The position numbers were made by a program, and so were the translations under genes. Below, piece by piece: positions 7,994-17,106 of a stretch of 64,000 nt of DNA. Each line of letters begins with the position of its first letter. Position 1 is the stretch's first letter. Source of the DNA: Halobacillus dabanensis (GTDB taxonomy: Bacteria; Bacillota; Bacilli; Bacillales; Halobacillaceae); contig NZ_FOSB01000009.1 of the NCBI RefSeq assembly GCF_900114165.1, positions 62,001-126,000 on the forward strand, written 5' to 3'. The notes beneath the pieces were generated by a model that saw only the letters and a list, made by a program, of their open reading frames with translations, was not told the DNA's origin and searched no databases.

Positions 7994-9301
7994 ATGGCAT
8001 GGGCAGTTGTTGTATCTGTCCTCGTAATGACGGTCTTGAGTTTATTACGAGTGAACGTCATTATCGCCATTCTTGCTGCTGGACTTACTGCTGGATTAAT
8101 GAACGGGGAATCTTTGATTAGTTCATTAGAAATGCTTGTAGGTGGCATGGGAGCACAGGCAAGTGTGGCTTTAAGTTATATATTATTGGGAGCTTTCGCC
8201 GTTGCGATTAGTTATACAGGAATTACATCTTTACTTGTGGGGTATTTGTTACGCGTATTAAAAGATAAGCGTGTGATTCTTGTTCTTGTTATTGCTCTTG
8301 TGGCATCTTTTTCACAAAATGTCATACCTGTACACATTGCATTTATACCTATTTTAATTCCACCTTTACTAAAATTGTTTGATGAAATGAAATTGGATCG
8401 GCGAGCCGTGGCCTCAGCTTTGACGTTTGGTCTCAAAGCACCTTATGTAATGATTCCGGTAGGGTTTGGATTGTTATTTCACGAAACAATCCAATCTTCT
8501 ATGAGTAGTAATGGTCTCGATCTTAGCATAAGTTCTATTGCAATATCGTTAATTATCCCTGGCTCTGGCATGATTATCGGACTGTTAATTGCTATTTTTA
8601 TTACGTATAGAAAAAGGCGTGAACTTCCTTCTTATCCTAGCGAAGGATTAGGGTTCGGAAAGGAAGAAGTGGAAACGCCCACCTTTAATATGCAGCACGT
8701 ATGGACGCTTGTTTCTATTGTTGTGACGTTAGTTATTCAGGCCGTATGGCAGAATTTGATTTTAGCCGCACTTGCAGGGATCATTCTGATGTTTGTTTTC
8801 CGAGTTGTTCCATATAATAAAGGCGACAAAATCGTGAATGATGGGATAAGTATGATGGGTTTTATCGCTTTTGTCATGTTAATAGCTGGAGGGTATGCCA
8901 ACGTACTCACAGAAACGGAGTCGGTCTCTGCTCTGGTGGAAGTGAGTTCTGATTACCTTGGAGAAAATCAGGCGATCATTGCATTTTTACTATTACTTGT
9001 CGGTTTGATCGTTACGATGGGAATAGGCTCTTCTTTTGCTACCATTCCCATTTTGGCAGCTTTGTTTGTTCCCATCTGTTTAACGGCAGGTTTTTCACCA
9101 ATGGCGACAGCGACTTTGATTGGAACAGCTGGAGCATTGGGGGATGCAGGGTCTCCTGCTTCTGACAGTACGCTTGGCCCGACTTCCGGACTGAATGCTG
9201 ATGGTAAGCACCATCATATATGGGATACATGTGTGCCAACCTTTTTACACTTTAATATACCGCTATTTATCTTCGGGTGGGCTGCTTCGTTATTCTTATA
9301 A
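7994..9301 (+). CDS. Na+/H+ antiporter-family (NhaC/YuiF-like) membrane protein
   Basis: This 435-residue protein has about 11-12 hydrophobic segments and belongs to the ion transporter superfamily. Characteristic stretches are FSQNVIPVHIAFIPILIPPLL (around residue 95) and TAGALGDAGSPASDSTLGPTSG (around residue 375). It resembles B. subtilis YuiF. It may exchange Na+ for H+ or carry an organic acid or amino acid; sequence alone cannot decide. GAGAGGAG precedes the ATG and a strong terminator follows. Confidence 0.8.
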   Translation: MAWAVVVSVLVMTVLSLLRVNVIIAILAAGLTAGLMNGESLISSLEMLVGGMGAQASVALSYILLGAFAVAISYTGITSLLVGYLLRVLKDKRVILVLVIALVASFSQNVIPVHIAFIPILIPPLLKLFDEMKLDRRAVASALTFGLKAPYVMIPVGFGLLFHETIQSSMSSNGLDLSISSIAISLIIPGSGMIIGLLIAIFITYRKRRELPSYPSEGLGFGKEEVETPTFNMQHVWTLVSIVVTLVIQAVWQNLILAALAGIILMFVFRVVPYNKGDKIVNDGISMMGFIAFVMLIAGGYANVLTETESVSALVEVSSDYLGENQAIIAFLLLLVGLIVTMGIGSSFATIPILAALFVPICLTAGFSPMATATLIGTAGALGDAGSPASDSTLGPTSGLNADGKHHHIWDTCVPTFLHFNIPLFIFGWAASLFL

Positions 9302-9338
9302 AAAGATAAGTGGGTAATTTTCCCACTTATCTTTTTTT
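9301..9338 (+). terminator. Terminator of the antiporter gene
   Basis: AAAAGATAAGTGGG (9301-9314) pairs with CCCACTTATCTTTT (9322-9335), followed by T residues. Confidence 0.92.
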
Positions 9339-9386
9339 ATATTCACAGAGACTGAACACATACTAAGAAAAAAGTGAGTGGTTTCT

Positions 9387-10166
9387 ATGTGGAAAGTATA
9401 TATTGCTATTATCATGGTGGCGAGCCTTTGTTTTTCCCCTTCCCAGGTGTTTGCAGATGGATGGGGTTTTAATAAAAAGAATGATGGCTCTGTTCCAGAT
9501 GTCGGCCGTTATGGACCATTGCTTGAAAAGTATGACGGGTTCTATGTGGATCCTTCTGGTGATAAAGTCGTATACTTGACCTTTGATAATGGATATGAAC
9601 AAGGGTATACAGGAAAGGTGCTCGATATTTTGAAAGAAAAAGAAGTGCCTGCGACTTTTTTCGTCACCGGGCATTACATTGAGAGTGCGCCTGATTTATT
9701 AAAGCGGATGGCAAAAGAAGGCCATTTGATTGGGAATCACTCATGGAGTCACCCAGACTTCACACAAGTGTCTAAAGCGAAGATGGAAAAAGAACTGGAA
9801 CGCGTGAACGAAGCAGTAAAGGAATTAACGGATCAGGAGGTAATGACCTTCATGCGGCCACCAAGAGGAACATTTAATGAGAAGACGTTAAAATGGGCGG
9901 AAGAATTTGGCTACACTCATGCTTTTTGGTCCCTTGCATTTGTTGATTGGGAAACGAACAAACAGCGGGGGTGGGAATATGCTTATGAAAGTGTGATAGA
10001 TCAAATCCACCCTGGGGCCGTCATTCTTCTACACACTGTTTCCCAGGATAATGCAGAAGCACTCTCTCAGTTGATTGATGAATTGAATAAGAGAGGCTAC
10101 CGTTTTGGCAGCTTGAATGATTTAATGATAAAACAAATGGTGCCGGCACCAGTATGGGGATTATAA
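9387..10166 (+). CDS. pdaA: Spore-cortex polysaccharide deacetylase (N-acetylmuramic acid deacetylase)
   Basis: This 259-residue NodB-type carbohydrate esterase has a signal peptide (cleavage near VFADG). It shows TFDNGYEQGY (the PdaA variant of the usual TFDDG), the metal motif HSWSHPD and RPPRG. PdaA removes acetyl groups from muramic acid so that muramic-delta-lactam can form in the spore cortex, which germination enzymes need. Length is close to B. subtilis PdaA (263). The ATG at 9387 is preferred over the GTG at 9378 because the signal peptide starts there. The gene implies an endospore former. Confidence 0.88.
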   Translation: MWKVYIAIIMVASLCFSPSQVFADGWGFNKKNDGSVPDVGRYGPLLEKYDGFYVDPSGDKVVYLTFDNGYEQGYTGKVLDILKEKEVPATFFVTGHYIESAPDLLKRMAKEGHLIGNHSWSHPDFTQVSKAKMEKELERVNEAVKELTDQEVMTFMRPPRGTFNEKTLKWAEEFGYTHAFWSLAFVDWETNKQRGWEYAYESVIDQIHPGAVILLHTVSQDNAEALSQLIDELNKRGYRFGSLNDLMIKQMVPAPVWGL

Positions 10167-10730
10167 ATTAACCTGTCTACTGGGGATAAGGGGCGTTTTT
10201 ACAGTTGTGCCTGAAATTTTGTTGAGAAAAAGTAGGGAACGCTTTTGCACTCTTTTAGCGAAACAGTTTGAGTGTGGATTATAACTCCTCTCAGCGCGAA
10301 AAGTATTGGAAACGGGCTTATTTTCGGAGAGACTAAAAAAACTCATAGGAAATAAAAATGTTCTCAAAGATAAATTGACATTAGAACAAACAATGTATTG
10401 TCTATAGGAAACCGCTCTTTTTGAGCGGTTTTTTGCTGTTTTTAAAGACCATGTCCTTAGGCTCTAAAGCTTACCATTCATGAAAATTTCCCATCTTCCT
10501 TGGGTCTGTTTGTGAAAAACGATCAAATATCTCTCTGGATAAGGGACCTTTTTAAAAGAGGATAGGCTTGAGAGAAGTCGGAACCCATAGTGTGTAGATA
10601 TATGGTAATATATGTGGAAAGATGTTTTGGTTGGAAGAAAAAAGGAAATATATTTACAAGTACTATGAGAAATTATTCCCATTCTTTGCAAATAATTATT
10701 AATTCGTAAGAAAAAGGGAGGAAAAACTGT
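10167..10730. other. 564-bp intergenic region without a recognised gene
   Basis: Both strands lack a frame with a ribosome site. A TTGACA (10375-10380) is followed 30 bases later by a short strong hairpin, so a very short transcript or an attenuator is conceivable. No -10 at the right distance is convincing. The promoter of the downstream glycosylase gene could not be fixed. Confidence 0.5.
10410..10436 (+). terminator. Terminator-like hairpin downstream of pdaA
   Basis: AACCGCTC (10410-10417) and GAGCGGTT (10423-10430) form a stem with a TTTT-type loop and a following T tract. It lies 245 bases after pdaA. Confidence 0.8.
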
Positions 10731-11600
10731 TTGTGGAAAGAAAAGTTAAAAGCGAATACTTTTTATGATTTTGATTATACCTTACTTCGATGGGCATTCG
10801 ACCCATTAACTCATTTAGACCGTGCTGAGCGTTGGGTGGATGTGCCGGTAAAGATGGGAAATGAGTTCCATATCGTCCGTGTCCAGGGACTGGGTACAAC
10901 CTCACAACCGGTTTTTGAAGTATCAAGTGATAATGAAGAAGTTAAGGGAGAGTTGCTTCACTATATCAGAGACTTGTTTCAATGGGATAAAGATTTGGAA
11001 GTAGTACATGATCATTTCTTAGATACAAACCTAGAATCATTATTCCACGCTCACCCAGCAACACCCATCGTTAAGGATTTTCATCTCTATGATTGCTTGA
11101 TGAAAGTTATTATTCACCAGCAATTGAACATGAAATTTGCCTACACGTTGAGTACACGGTTTGTAGAAACATTTGGAATGAAAAAGAAAGGGGTATGGTT
11201 TTATCCTTCCCCTGAAACTGTTGCAGAAATCCCATATGAAAAGTTAAGAGAATTACAGTTCAGCCAAAGGAAGGCAGAGTATGTGATTGACACTTCACGC
11301 CTAATTGCTGAAGGGGAATTGGATTTAGAGGCACTAGCAATGGAAGCGGATAGTGAGATAATGAAACAATTGGTGAAAATCAGGGGTATCGGTTCGTGGA
11401 CGGCTGAAAATTGGCTGATGTTCGGTGTCGGAAGGGAGAATCTTTTACCAAAAGCGGATATTGGAATTCAAAACGCCCTCAAAATATATTTCGATATGGA
11501 TAAAAAACCGTCATATGAACAAATGGAGACTTGGAGCAAGGAATGGCATCCCTATATGAGCTATGCATCTTTGACACTATGGCGTAGCATCGAGGGTTAA
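10731..11600 (+). CDS. DNA-3-methyladenine glycosylase II (AlkA/HhH-GPD type)
   Basis: This 289-residue base-excision repair enzyme removes alkylated purines. The helix-hairpin-helix is visible as VKIRGIGSWTAENWLMFG (about residues 218-236), followed by the catalytic aspartate in LPKADIGIQNAL. It starts with TTG at 10731, preceded by GGGAGGAA at a good distance. The family parallel in B. subtilis is YfjP-like. It stands alone and its promoter is not clear. Confidence 0.87.
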   Translation: MWKEKLKANTFYDFDYTLLRWAFDPLTHLDRAERWVDVPVKMGNEFHIVRVQGLGTTSQPVFEVSSDNEEVKGELLHYIRDLFQWDKDLEVVHDHFLDTNLESLFHAHPATPIVKDFHLYDCLMKVIIHQQLNMKFAYTLSTRFVETFGMKKKGVWFYPSPETVAEIPYEKLRELQFSQRKAEYVIDTSRLIAEGELDLEALAMEADSEIMKQLVKIRGIGSWTAENWLMFGVGRENLLPKADIGIQNALKIYFDMDKKPSYEQMETWSKEWHPYMSYASLTLWRSIEG

Positions 11601-11682
11601 TCCAAGAAAATAGTCATAAGCTCGTCTATATACTCGTATTATGTAACATAACGAAAAATAAAGGTTAAATCGTTTGAAAATA

Positions 11683-11711
11683 TTCAAAATTAGATATTGT
11701 TACGTTATAAT
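11683..11711 (+). promoter_or_regulatory. Possible promoter of the PAS kinase gene
   Basis: TTCAAA (11683-11688) and TATAAT (11706-11711) are 17 bp apart, about 50 bases before the likely TTG/GTG start near 11763. Confidence 0.55.
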
Positions 11712-11823
11712 GAAAACCGTACTGGAAAATATTGAACGGCTAAAAGGAAAGAGGTCTTAATATTGGTGATAAGAGAGGTATTCTGACCAAGTTCATAGCG
11801 GAGAGATATTAGATGTTCTGAGT

Positions 11824-13629
11824 TTGAATGGTACACCTGCGTGTTTACTCGATTTGCGGATGCAAAAGGTTACCCTTAATGAAGAAATGCAAAGAACTCT
11901 GCAAATTAAAGAAACAGAAATGTCGTTCTCCCATTGGATCCGATCCTTCCGTCACACCGCACAGCATCGCCTGCAGAGGGCGTTGCATCAACTTTTGACA
12001 GAAGGGTTACAGGAAGAGTCTGTTCAGCTGATGGATAAGAACAGCTCACGAAAATATCAATGCAAGATGATGCACCTTACTAATGGACAAATTGCTTTCT
12101 CGTTAAAAGGTAGGGGTGAAGAGTCTACTTGTTCGGAATCAAGCCCTCTGTCTTCAGACCAAGAAAAGAATAAGCCTCTTCCATTAAATGAACCTATCAG
12201 TAATCATTCATCGCGCAGAATGACTCATTTATCTCATGCAGAGTCCACACAGCTAAAAACACGTATGGGTCATCTCGTGGATAAATTCCCACATGGACTC
12301 GCTTTAATCAATCACGATTGGGAATTGACTTATGCTAATCCAAAAATGGAAGAAGTTACAGGTTTCTCTTTTTTAAAGAACTATTTCAAGAAGTTATGGG
12401 ATATCTTCCCGGTTAATGAGCATTATAATTTTTTTCAACAATATTTACGAGCGATGGAAACCCAAGAAACGGTTGAGTTTGAAGGGTTCATTCCCAATAC
12501 CGATACAAATGTACAGGTGACTGTACATCCGACAGAAATAGGAATCACCGTCTTTGTTCAGGACATTACAATATATAAACGTCACTTACAAGCACTTAAA
12601 GAATCGGAAGAAAGGTTTGCACTTTTAGCTAATAATATCAAAGATGTCTTTTGGATTAGCCAACCGGATTTTAAAGAATTACATTATGTCAGTCCATCAT
12701 TTCAAAAGATGTTCGGAATTTCTCGAAGAGAAGCTTTTCTTAATCCGGAAATTTTAATGAGACATGTTTATAAGGCTGATCAGAGTGCCTTACAAGAGGC
12801 TTTTGATCAAATGTCCGTTAAGGAAAATGAAGTGGAATACCGTATAAAAGATTCAGAGAATCGAATGAAGTGGATTCGAACGAAAGGTTTCCCTGTTGAA
12901 TACAATGGACATTCCTATGTTCTGGGAATCCATGAAGATGTAACTGAATATAAGGAAATGTTAGAACTGAAGGAAAAGTCACAGCAACTTTCTACGATTA
13001 CCCAAATGTCTGCAGGTATTGCCCACGAAATTAAAAATCCTTTGACGGCAATCAAAGGATTTCTGCAAATCGGTGCAGCAAACCCTGAGCTTAGAGATAA
13101 TTATCAGGAGATTATCCTTGATGAGGTAAATAGGATTGAAGCTATTGTGCAGGATTTCATGATGTTGTCTAAACCAAAATCTTCCATACAGCTCGAGCAG
13201 GTAGACCCTGAACAATTAGTGTCTTATGTGCTGAGGTTACTGGAACCGGAAGCGAACGAAAAACAAATTTATCTTTTATTAGAGTGTGACACTATACAAG
13301 ATAATATTGAAACAGAACCAAAACGCTTAAATCAGATCTTAATTAACCTGGTGAAAAATGCAATCGATGCTGTCGATTTAGGAGGGGAAGTTCGGGTTAT
13401 TATTCGAATGTCAACCCAAGAACTAACGCTTTCCGTTAAAGATAACGGTCCTGGTTTAACTCCCCAAGAATTGGCTAAAATCGGAGAACCTTTCTTTACT
13501 ACCAAAGAAAAAGGGACAGGTTTAGGGGTTATGGTGACAAAAAAAATCATTTCAGACTTGAACGGTAAAATTACGTATGAAAGTCAAAAGGGAAGAGGGA
13601 CGACAGTCACAGTGACTCTCCCCAAATAG
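11824..13629 (+). CDS. PAS-domain sensor histidine kinase (sporulation-kinase type), 5' end probably frameshifted
   Basis: This cytoplasmic kinase has two PAS domains (about residues 150-255 and 265-380). The HisKA motif AHEIKNPLTAIKGF has the phospho-acceptor His near residue 401. The HATPase domain shows NLVKNAIDAV, DNGPGLTP and GTGLGVMV. It resembles KinA/KinE-type kinases that feed the sporulation phosphorelay; no response regulator is adjacent. The open frame begins at 11773 without a good start. A TTG-GTG start at 11763 with a GAGG ribosome site joins it if one T near 11784 is removed, giving a sensible N-terminus. The TTG at 11824 is only a fallback. Confidence 0.85.
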   Translation: MNGTPACLLDLRMQKVTLNEEMQRTLQIKETEMSFSHWIRSFRHTAQHRLQRALHQLLTEGLQEESVQLMDKNSSRKYQCKMMHLTNGQIAFSLKGRGEESTCSESSPLSSDQEKNKPLPLNEPISNHSSRRMTHLSHAESTQLKTRMGHLVDKFPHGLALINHDWELTYANPKMEEVTGFSFLKNYFKKLWDIFPVNEHYNFFQQYLRAMETQETVEFEGFIPNTDTNVQVTVHPTEIGITVFVQDITIYKRHLQALKESEERFALLANNIKDVFWISQPDFKELHYVSPSFQKMFGISRREAFLNPEILMRHVYKADQSALQEAFDQMSVKENEVEYRIKDSENRMKWIRTKGFPVEYNGHSYVLGIHEDVTEYKEMLELKEKSQQLSTITQMSAGIAHEIKNPLTAIKGFLQIGAANPELRDNYQEIILDEVNRIEAIVQDFMMLSKPKSSIQLEQVDPEQLVSYVLRLLEPEANEKQIYLLLECDTIQDNIETEPKRLNQILINLVKNAIDAVDLGGEVRVIIRMSTQELTLSVKDNGPGLTPQELAKIGEPFFTTKEKGTGLGVMVTKKIISDLNGKITYESQKGRGTTVTVTLPK

Positions 13630-13650
13630 GATAAAAAAAGAAGAAGAATA

Positions 13651-13689
13651 AAAAATCATCATCCTTATTACAGGATGATGATTTTTTTA
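13651..13689 (+). terminator. Terminator of the kinase gene
   Basis: AAAAATCATCATCCT (13651-13665) pairs perfectly with AGGATGATGATTTTT (13672-13686), then T residues follow. Confidence 0.92.
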
Positions 13690-14032
13690 ATTAAATGTTA
13701 GTAGTTTATGATGATTATTATTTTTATTTTTCAGAGGGACTAATGGCTATGTAAATAGAGTATTTACGACAAAATAGACTAACGGATTTTTTATCTTCAT
13801 AAATCTATCTGATTCCCTATAAATAGTGAATATTCATGAAAATTCGAACTTTTTTCTCATTCCCGAAGATTAATTGTTCGAATTTTCTAGGTTCAATCGC
13901 TTACATGGAAATATATATTTTTTTAGGATCAAAGCTGTTTACAAACCGTGTTCTGGGCTCTATAATCCCGATTGTACTACAATTTTCGTTCGACAAATTA
14001 TACGTGATTTCCGCATAAAAGGAGGCTTTCTG
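13687..14032. other. Leader region of the YitT-family gene
   Basis: This 346-bp stretch is A+T-rich and holds the strong promoter at 13938-13966. In-frame extension of the YitT gene upstream of 14033 is possible but has no ribosome site and a different composition. Nothing else is seen. Confidence 0.6.
13938..13966 (+). promoter_or_regulatory. Sigma-A promoter of the YitT-family gene
   Basis: TTTACA (13938-13943), a 17-bp spacer and a perfect TATAAT (13961-13966) lie about 65 bases before the ATG at 14033. Confidence 0.82.
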
Positions 14033-14881
14033 ATGCTGAAAAAAATATGGTCATTTTTGTTGATGAATATAGGTGCTCTTGCAGTGGCTGTTAACGTCCA
14101 TTTCTTCTTGTCCCCTAACGATTTAGCAACTGGAGGAGTTAGTGGACTGTCAATTGTTATGGATAAAGTCATTCCAGACCTTTCACTTGGAATGATTATG
14201 ATTATCTTAAATATTATACTTTTTATTGTTGGTTTCATATTTTTAGGTTTTCAATTTGGGATGAAGACGATTTACGCAAGTTTCGCTCTATCATTCATGG
14301 TATGGGGCTTGGAAGCTTTCTTCCCAATGCAGGAAGCACTGAGCGATGATTTATTAATCCAACTGATTATCGGACAAATCATTGCGGCTTCAGGAATGGC
14401 ATTGGTATTTCACCAGGGAGCCTCCACCGGAGGTACGGATATTCTTGCTATGATTCTTAATAAATTCTTTTCCATTGAAGTTGGAAAGGGTGTTCTGTTC
14501 TCTGATATCGCTATTGCAACATCGTCTATATTCCTTTTTGGCCCAACAGTAGGAATGTACGCTTTCTTCGGTGTCATATTGAATGGTTTAGTAATTGATT
14601 ATATGCTACAACAATTTGAAGACAACAAAGAAATCGTGATTATTAGCCGTGAAAGTGAACAAGTGCGTTACTTCATCGTCAACCAGCTTGGAAGAGGAGC
14701 AACGATCCATCAGGCAAAAGGCGCCTTCAATCAGGAGGATAAAGAGGTCATTACAACAATCTTAAGTCGAAAAGATTATACACGTCTGAAAAAATATATG
14801 ACAGCAATAGATGAGCAAGCTTTCATCACGGTTCACTCTATGAACGAAATTCTCGGCGAAAACTTTAAACGTCTTGCATAA
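14033..14881 (+). CDS. YitT-family (DUF161/DUF2179) membrane protein
   Basis: This 282-residue protein has about six N-terminal hydrophobic helices with NDLATGGVSGLS and HQGASTGGTDILAMIL. A C-terminal cytosolic DUF2179 domain (about residues 205-280) follows. The family is widespread in Firmicutes and its function is not established. The ATG at 14033 follows AAAAGGAGG and is correct; an upstream in-frame ATG at 13874 precedes the promoter. The gene stands alone, with a terminator at its end. Confidence 0.86.
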   Translation: MLKKIWSFLLMNIGALAVAVNVHFFLSPNDLATGGVSGLSIVMDKVIPDLSLGMIMIILNIILFIVGFIFLGFQFGMKTIYASFALSFMVWGLEAFFPMQEALSDDLLIQLIIGQIIAASGMALVFHQGASTGGTDILAMILNKFFSIEVGKGVLFSDIAIATSSIFLFGPTVGMYAFFGVILNGLVIDYMLQQFEDNKEIVIISRESEQVRYFIVNQLGRGATIHQAKGAFNQEDKEVITTILSRKDYTRLKKYMTAIDEQAFITVHSMNEILGENFKRLA

Positions 14882-14905
14882 AAGGAGACGTGCAATCGAA
14901 AAAAG

Positions 14906-14949
14906 CCTTTGAAGCAGGATAATATATATCCGGATTCAAAGGTTTTTTT
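14906..14949 (+). terminator. Terminator of the YitT-family gene
   Basis: CCTTTGAA (14906-14913) pairs with TTCAAAGG (14935-14942), followed by seven T residues. Confidence 0.85.
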
Positions 14950-15093
14950 ATTACTGGAAAAATAAAAAAGGATTCCCTGTTAGATCGACTTTCTCTATCT
15001 CTAGTGACGCCTCACTCGAGGCCTTAAGAATGCTTATGGTGAAAAAGGACGTCAAGACAAATTTTTAGCACCTCGGGGTCACAAATCTATTAT

Positions 15094-15282
15094 TCAGGGA
15101 CGAATGGATTTTTTGATAATAGAAAAGTTGATGACGAGGACAGTAACTACGGAAGCCACTGTATAATTGAAATTATTTGTAACCATAGAAATGAAGAAAA
15201 AAGCTAAGATCATAATTAATGAGACGACGAGCAGATGAAATCGATTCAGGTTTTCCTGTTTTCTTTCAGGATGTGCTTCCAA
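15094..15282 (-). CDS. Small hypothetical membrane protein
   Basis: This is about 62 residues: a charged N-terminus, then two hydrophobic stretches (LLVVSLIMILAFFFISM and VASVVTVLVINFSII). A TTG start at 15282 lies 8 bases after GAGGAG; the GTG at 15291 is too close to that site. No family is recognised. The two-helix pattern and good ribosome site support a real gene. It runs opposite to the acyl-CoA synthetase gene. Confidence 0.55.
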   Translation of the reverse strand: MEAHPERKQENLNRFHLLVVSLIMILAFFFISMVTNNFNYTVASVVTVLVINFSIIKKSIRP

Positions 15283-15383
15283 AGGGCTCACTCCTCGTTC
15301 ATGGTTATTGGTATTATATGAATAGATTTAATAATCTGTCAATTTTATGCGGTCAATGATGTTTCTGTCCTCCAATATAGTAT

Positions 15384-15411
15384 TTGAAAGATTTAGAAAA
15401 CTTGCTATAAT
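15384..15411 (+). promoter_or_regulatory. Promoter of the acyl-CoA synthetase gene
   Basis: TTGAAA (15384-15389), a 16-bp spacer and an extended -10 TGCTATAAT (15403-15411) lie 50 bases upstream of the ATG. Confidence 0.75.
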
Positions 15412-15461
15412 TGAAATGGGACAAACTGAACAGTCGCTCACAAAAGAAGGAGGAATGAACA

Positions 15462-17036
15462 ATGAAAAGAGAAGAATTGATCGCTCCTGAAAGATACAAT
15501 GTTGTTTCTGAAATGGAAAAGTATGCACAAGGGACAGAACGTAAAGCTTTGTTATGGTTAAATGAACAAGGTGAACAAAAGAGTGTTACATATGATGAGT
15601 TGATGAAGAATGCGAATAGAATTGGAAACGCTTTCTGCGAACAAGGTCTCAAACAAGGCGACAAAGTACTTGTAATGATTCCAAGATTAATTGAAGCCTA
15701 CCAGGTTTATATAGCTGCTCTTAAGGCTGGGCTCGTCGTTATTCCGAGTTCTGAAATGCTCCGTACGAAGGACCTGCAATACCGAGTTACCCATGGAGAA
15801 GTAAGTGCAGTTGTCAGTTATTATCCCTACACCGATCGCTTCCATGAGGTGAAGGAATTTAAAAAACTCATCCCTTTTTCTGTCGGTGGTCCAAAAGAAG
15901 GGTGGCTTGATTTAGATTCATTAATGGAAGACCATAGGGAAGACTTTGATTTAGCCGATACCTCCCGAGAAGATATGGCATTCTTATCATACACTTCTGG
16001 GACGACCGGTAATCCCAAAGGGGTGGTTCATACACATGGATGGGGGTATGCACACTTAAAGACTGCCGCTGATAAATGGCTTGCAATTCAGGATGGCGAC
16101 ACGGTTTGGGCAACTGCTGGACCTGGATGGCAGAAGTGGATTTGGAGTCCATTTCTTTCTGTACTGGGGACAGGGGCTCAAGGACTTATTTATCAAGGGA
16201 AATTTGAACCGAAAAAATATCTAAGTTTAATGGATGAACATCATGTCAATGTTCTGTGTTGTACACCTACAGAGTATCGATTAATGGCGAAAGTGGATAA
16301 TCTTGACGAATATAAGCTGAAGGGGCTTCATAGTGCTGTGTCAGCCGGTGAGCCATTAAACCGCGAAGTCATTGACACCTTCCAAAACCATTTTAATGTT
16401 ACCGTTCGTGACGGCTACGGTCAGACGGAAAACACACTACTTGTCGGTATTATGAAAGATATGGAAATTCGCCCAGGATCCATGGGGCGACCGACTCCGG
16501 GCAATCAAGTAGAGATCATTGATGAAATGGGAACCCCTGTGGAACCAGGGGAGGTTGGCGATATTGCAGTACATTTGGACACCCCGGCTTTATTCAAGGA
16601 ATACTATAAAGATCCTGAACGTACAAAAATGTCGAGACGAGGGAATTATTATGTGACGGGTGATCAGGCGACCAAAGATGAAGATGGCTATTTTTGGTTT
16701 GAGGGCCGTAGTGATGATATTATCATTAGTTCTGGCTATACCATTGGTCCTTTCGAAGTGGAAGATGCTCTTGTGAAACATGAAGCAGTACAGGAGTGTG
16801 CAGTAGTGGCAAGTCCGGATGAAGTAAGAGGGAATGTTGTCAAAGCATTTATCGTTCTTCAAAGTGGGGTGGGAGCTAATGAAGAACTGGTCACTGAGTT
16901 GCAGGGTCATGTCAAAAAATTGACTGCGCCATATAAGTATCCAAGAAAGATAGAGTTCATAAAAGAGCTGCCAAAGACGACCTCTGGGAAAATCAGACGT
17001 GTTGAGCTGCGGCAAAAGGAAAATGTCCCGAAGTAA
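15462..17036 (+). CDS. AMP-forming acyl-CoA synthetase (MbcS/YtcI-like)
   Basis: This 524-residue ANL-superfamily enzyme activates a carboxylate with ATP and CoA. The P-loop YTSGTTGNPKGVVHTH is at about residues 178-193. DGYGQTENTLLVG, the GDQ hinge and the C-terminal catalytic lysine in LPKTTSGKIRR are all present. It is nearer to short/branched-chain acyl-CoA synthetases (MbcS type) than to AcsA because it is shorter than acetyl-CoA synthetase. Methylbutyrate or another short acid is a likely substrate, by inference. An AGAAGGAGG ribosome site precedes the ATG. Confidence 0.85.
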   Translation: MKREELIAPERYNVVSEMEKYAQGTERKALLWLNEQGEQKSVTYDELMKNANRIGNAFCEQGLKQGDKVLVMIPRLIEAYQVYIAALKAGLVVIPSSEMLRTKDLQYRVTHGEVSAVVSYYPYTDRFHEVKEFKKLIPFSVGGPKEGWLDLDSLMEDHREDFDLADTSREDMAFLSYTSGTTGNPKGVVHTHGWGYAHLKTAADKWLAIQDGDTVWATAGPGWQKWIWSPFLSVLGTGAQGLIYQGKFEPKKYLSLMDEHHVNVLCCTPTEYRLMAKVDNLDEYKLKGLHSAVSAGEPLNREVIDTFQNHFNVTVRDGYGQTENTLLVGIMKDMEIRPGSMGRPTPGNQVEIIDEMGTPVEPGEVGDIAVHLDTPALFKEYYKDPERTKMSRRGNYYVTGDQATKDEDGYFWFEGRSDDIIISSGYTIGPFEVEDALVKHEAVQECAVVASPDEVRGNVVKAFIVLQSGVGANEELVTELQGHVKKLTAPYKYPRKIEFIKELPKTTSGKIRRVELRQKENVPK

Positions 17037-17048
17037 ATGTACCCTGAG

Positions 17049-17080
17049 CCTGAAGGTCCCCCCTGGATCTTCAGGTTTTT
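17049..17080 (+). terminator. Terminator of the acyl-CoA synthetase gene
   Basis: CCTGAAGGTCC pairs imperfectly with GGATCTTCAGG (17065-17075), followed by TTTTT. Confidence 0.78.
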
Positions 17081-17106
17081 CAGTATTCTAATTACATATT
17101 AAACAA

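Noticed and set aside
13874-14032. Longer N-terminus of the YitT-family protein
   Set aside because: The in-frame ATG at 13874 precedes the promoter; the ATG at 14033 has an AAAAGGAGG ribosome site and fits the family.
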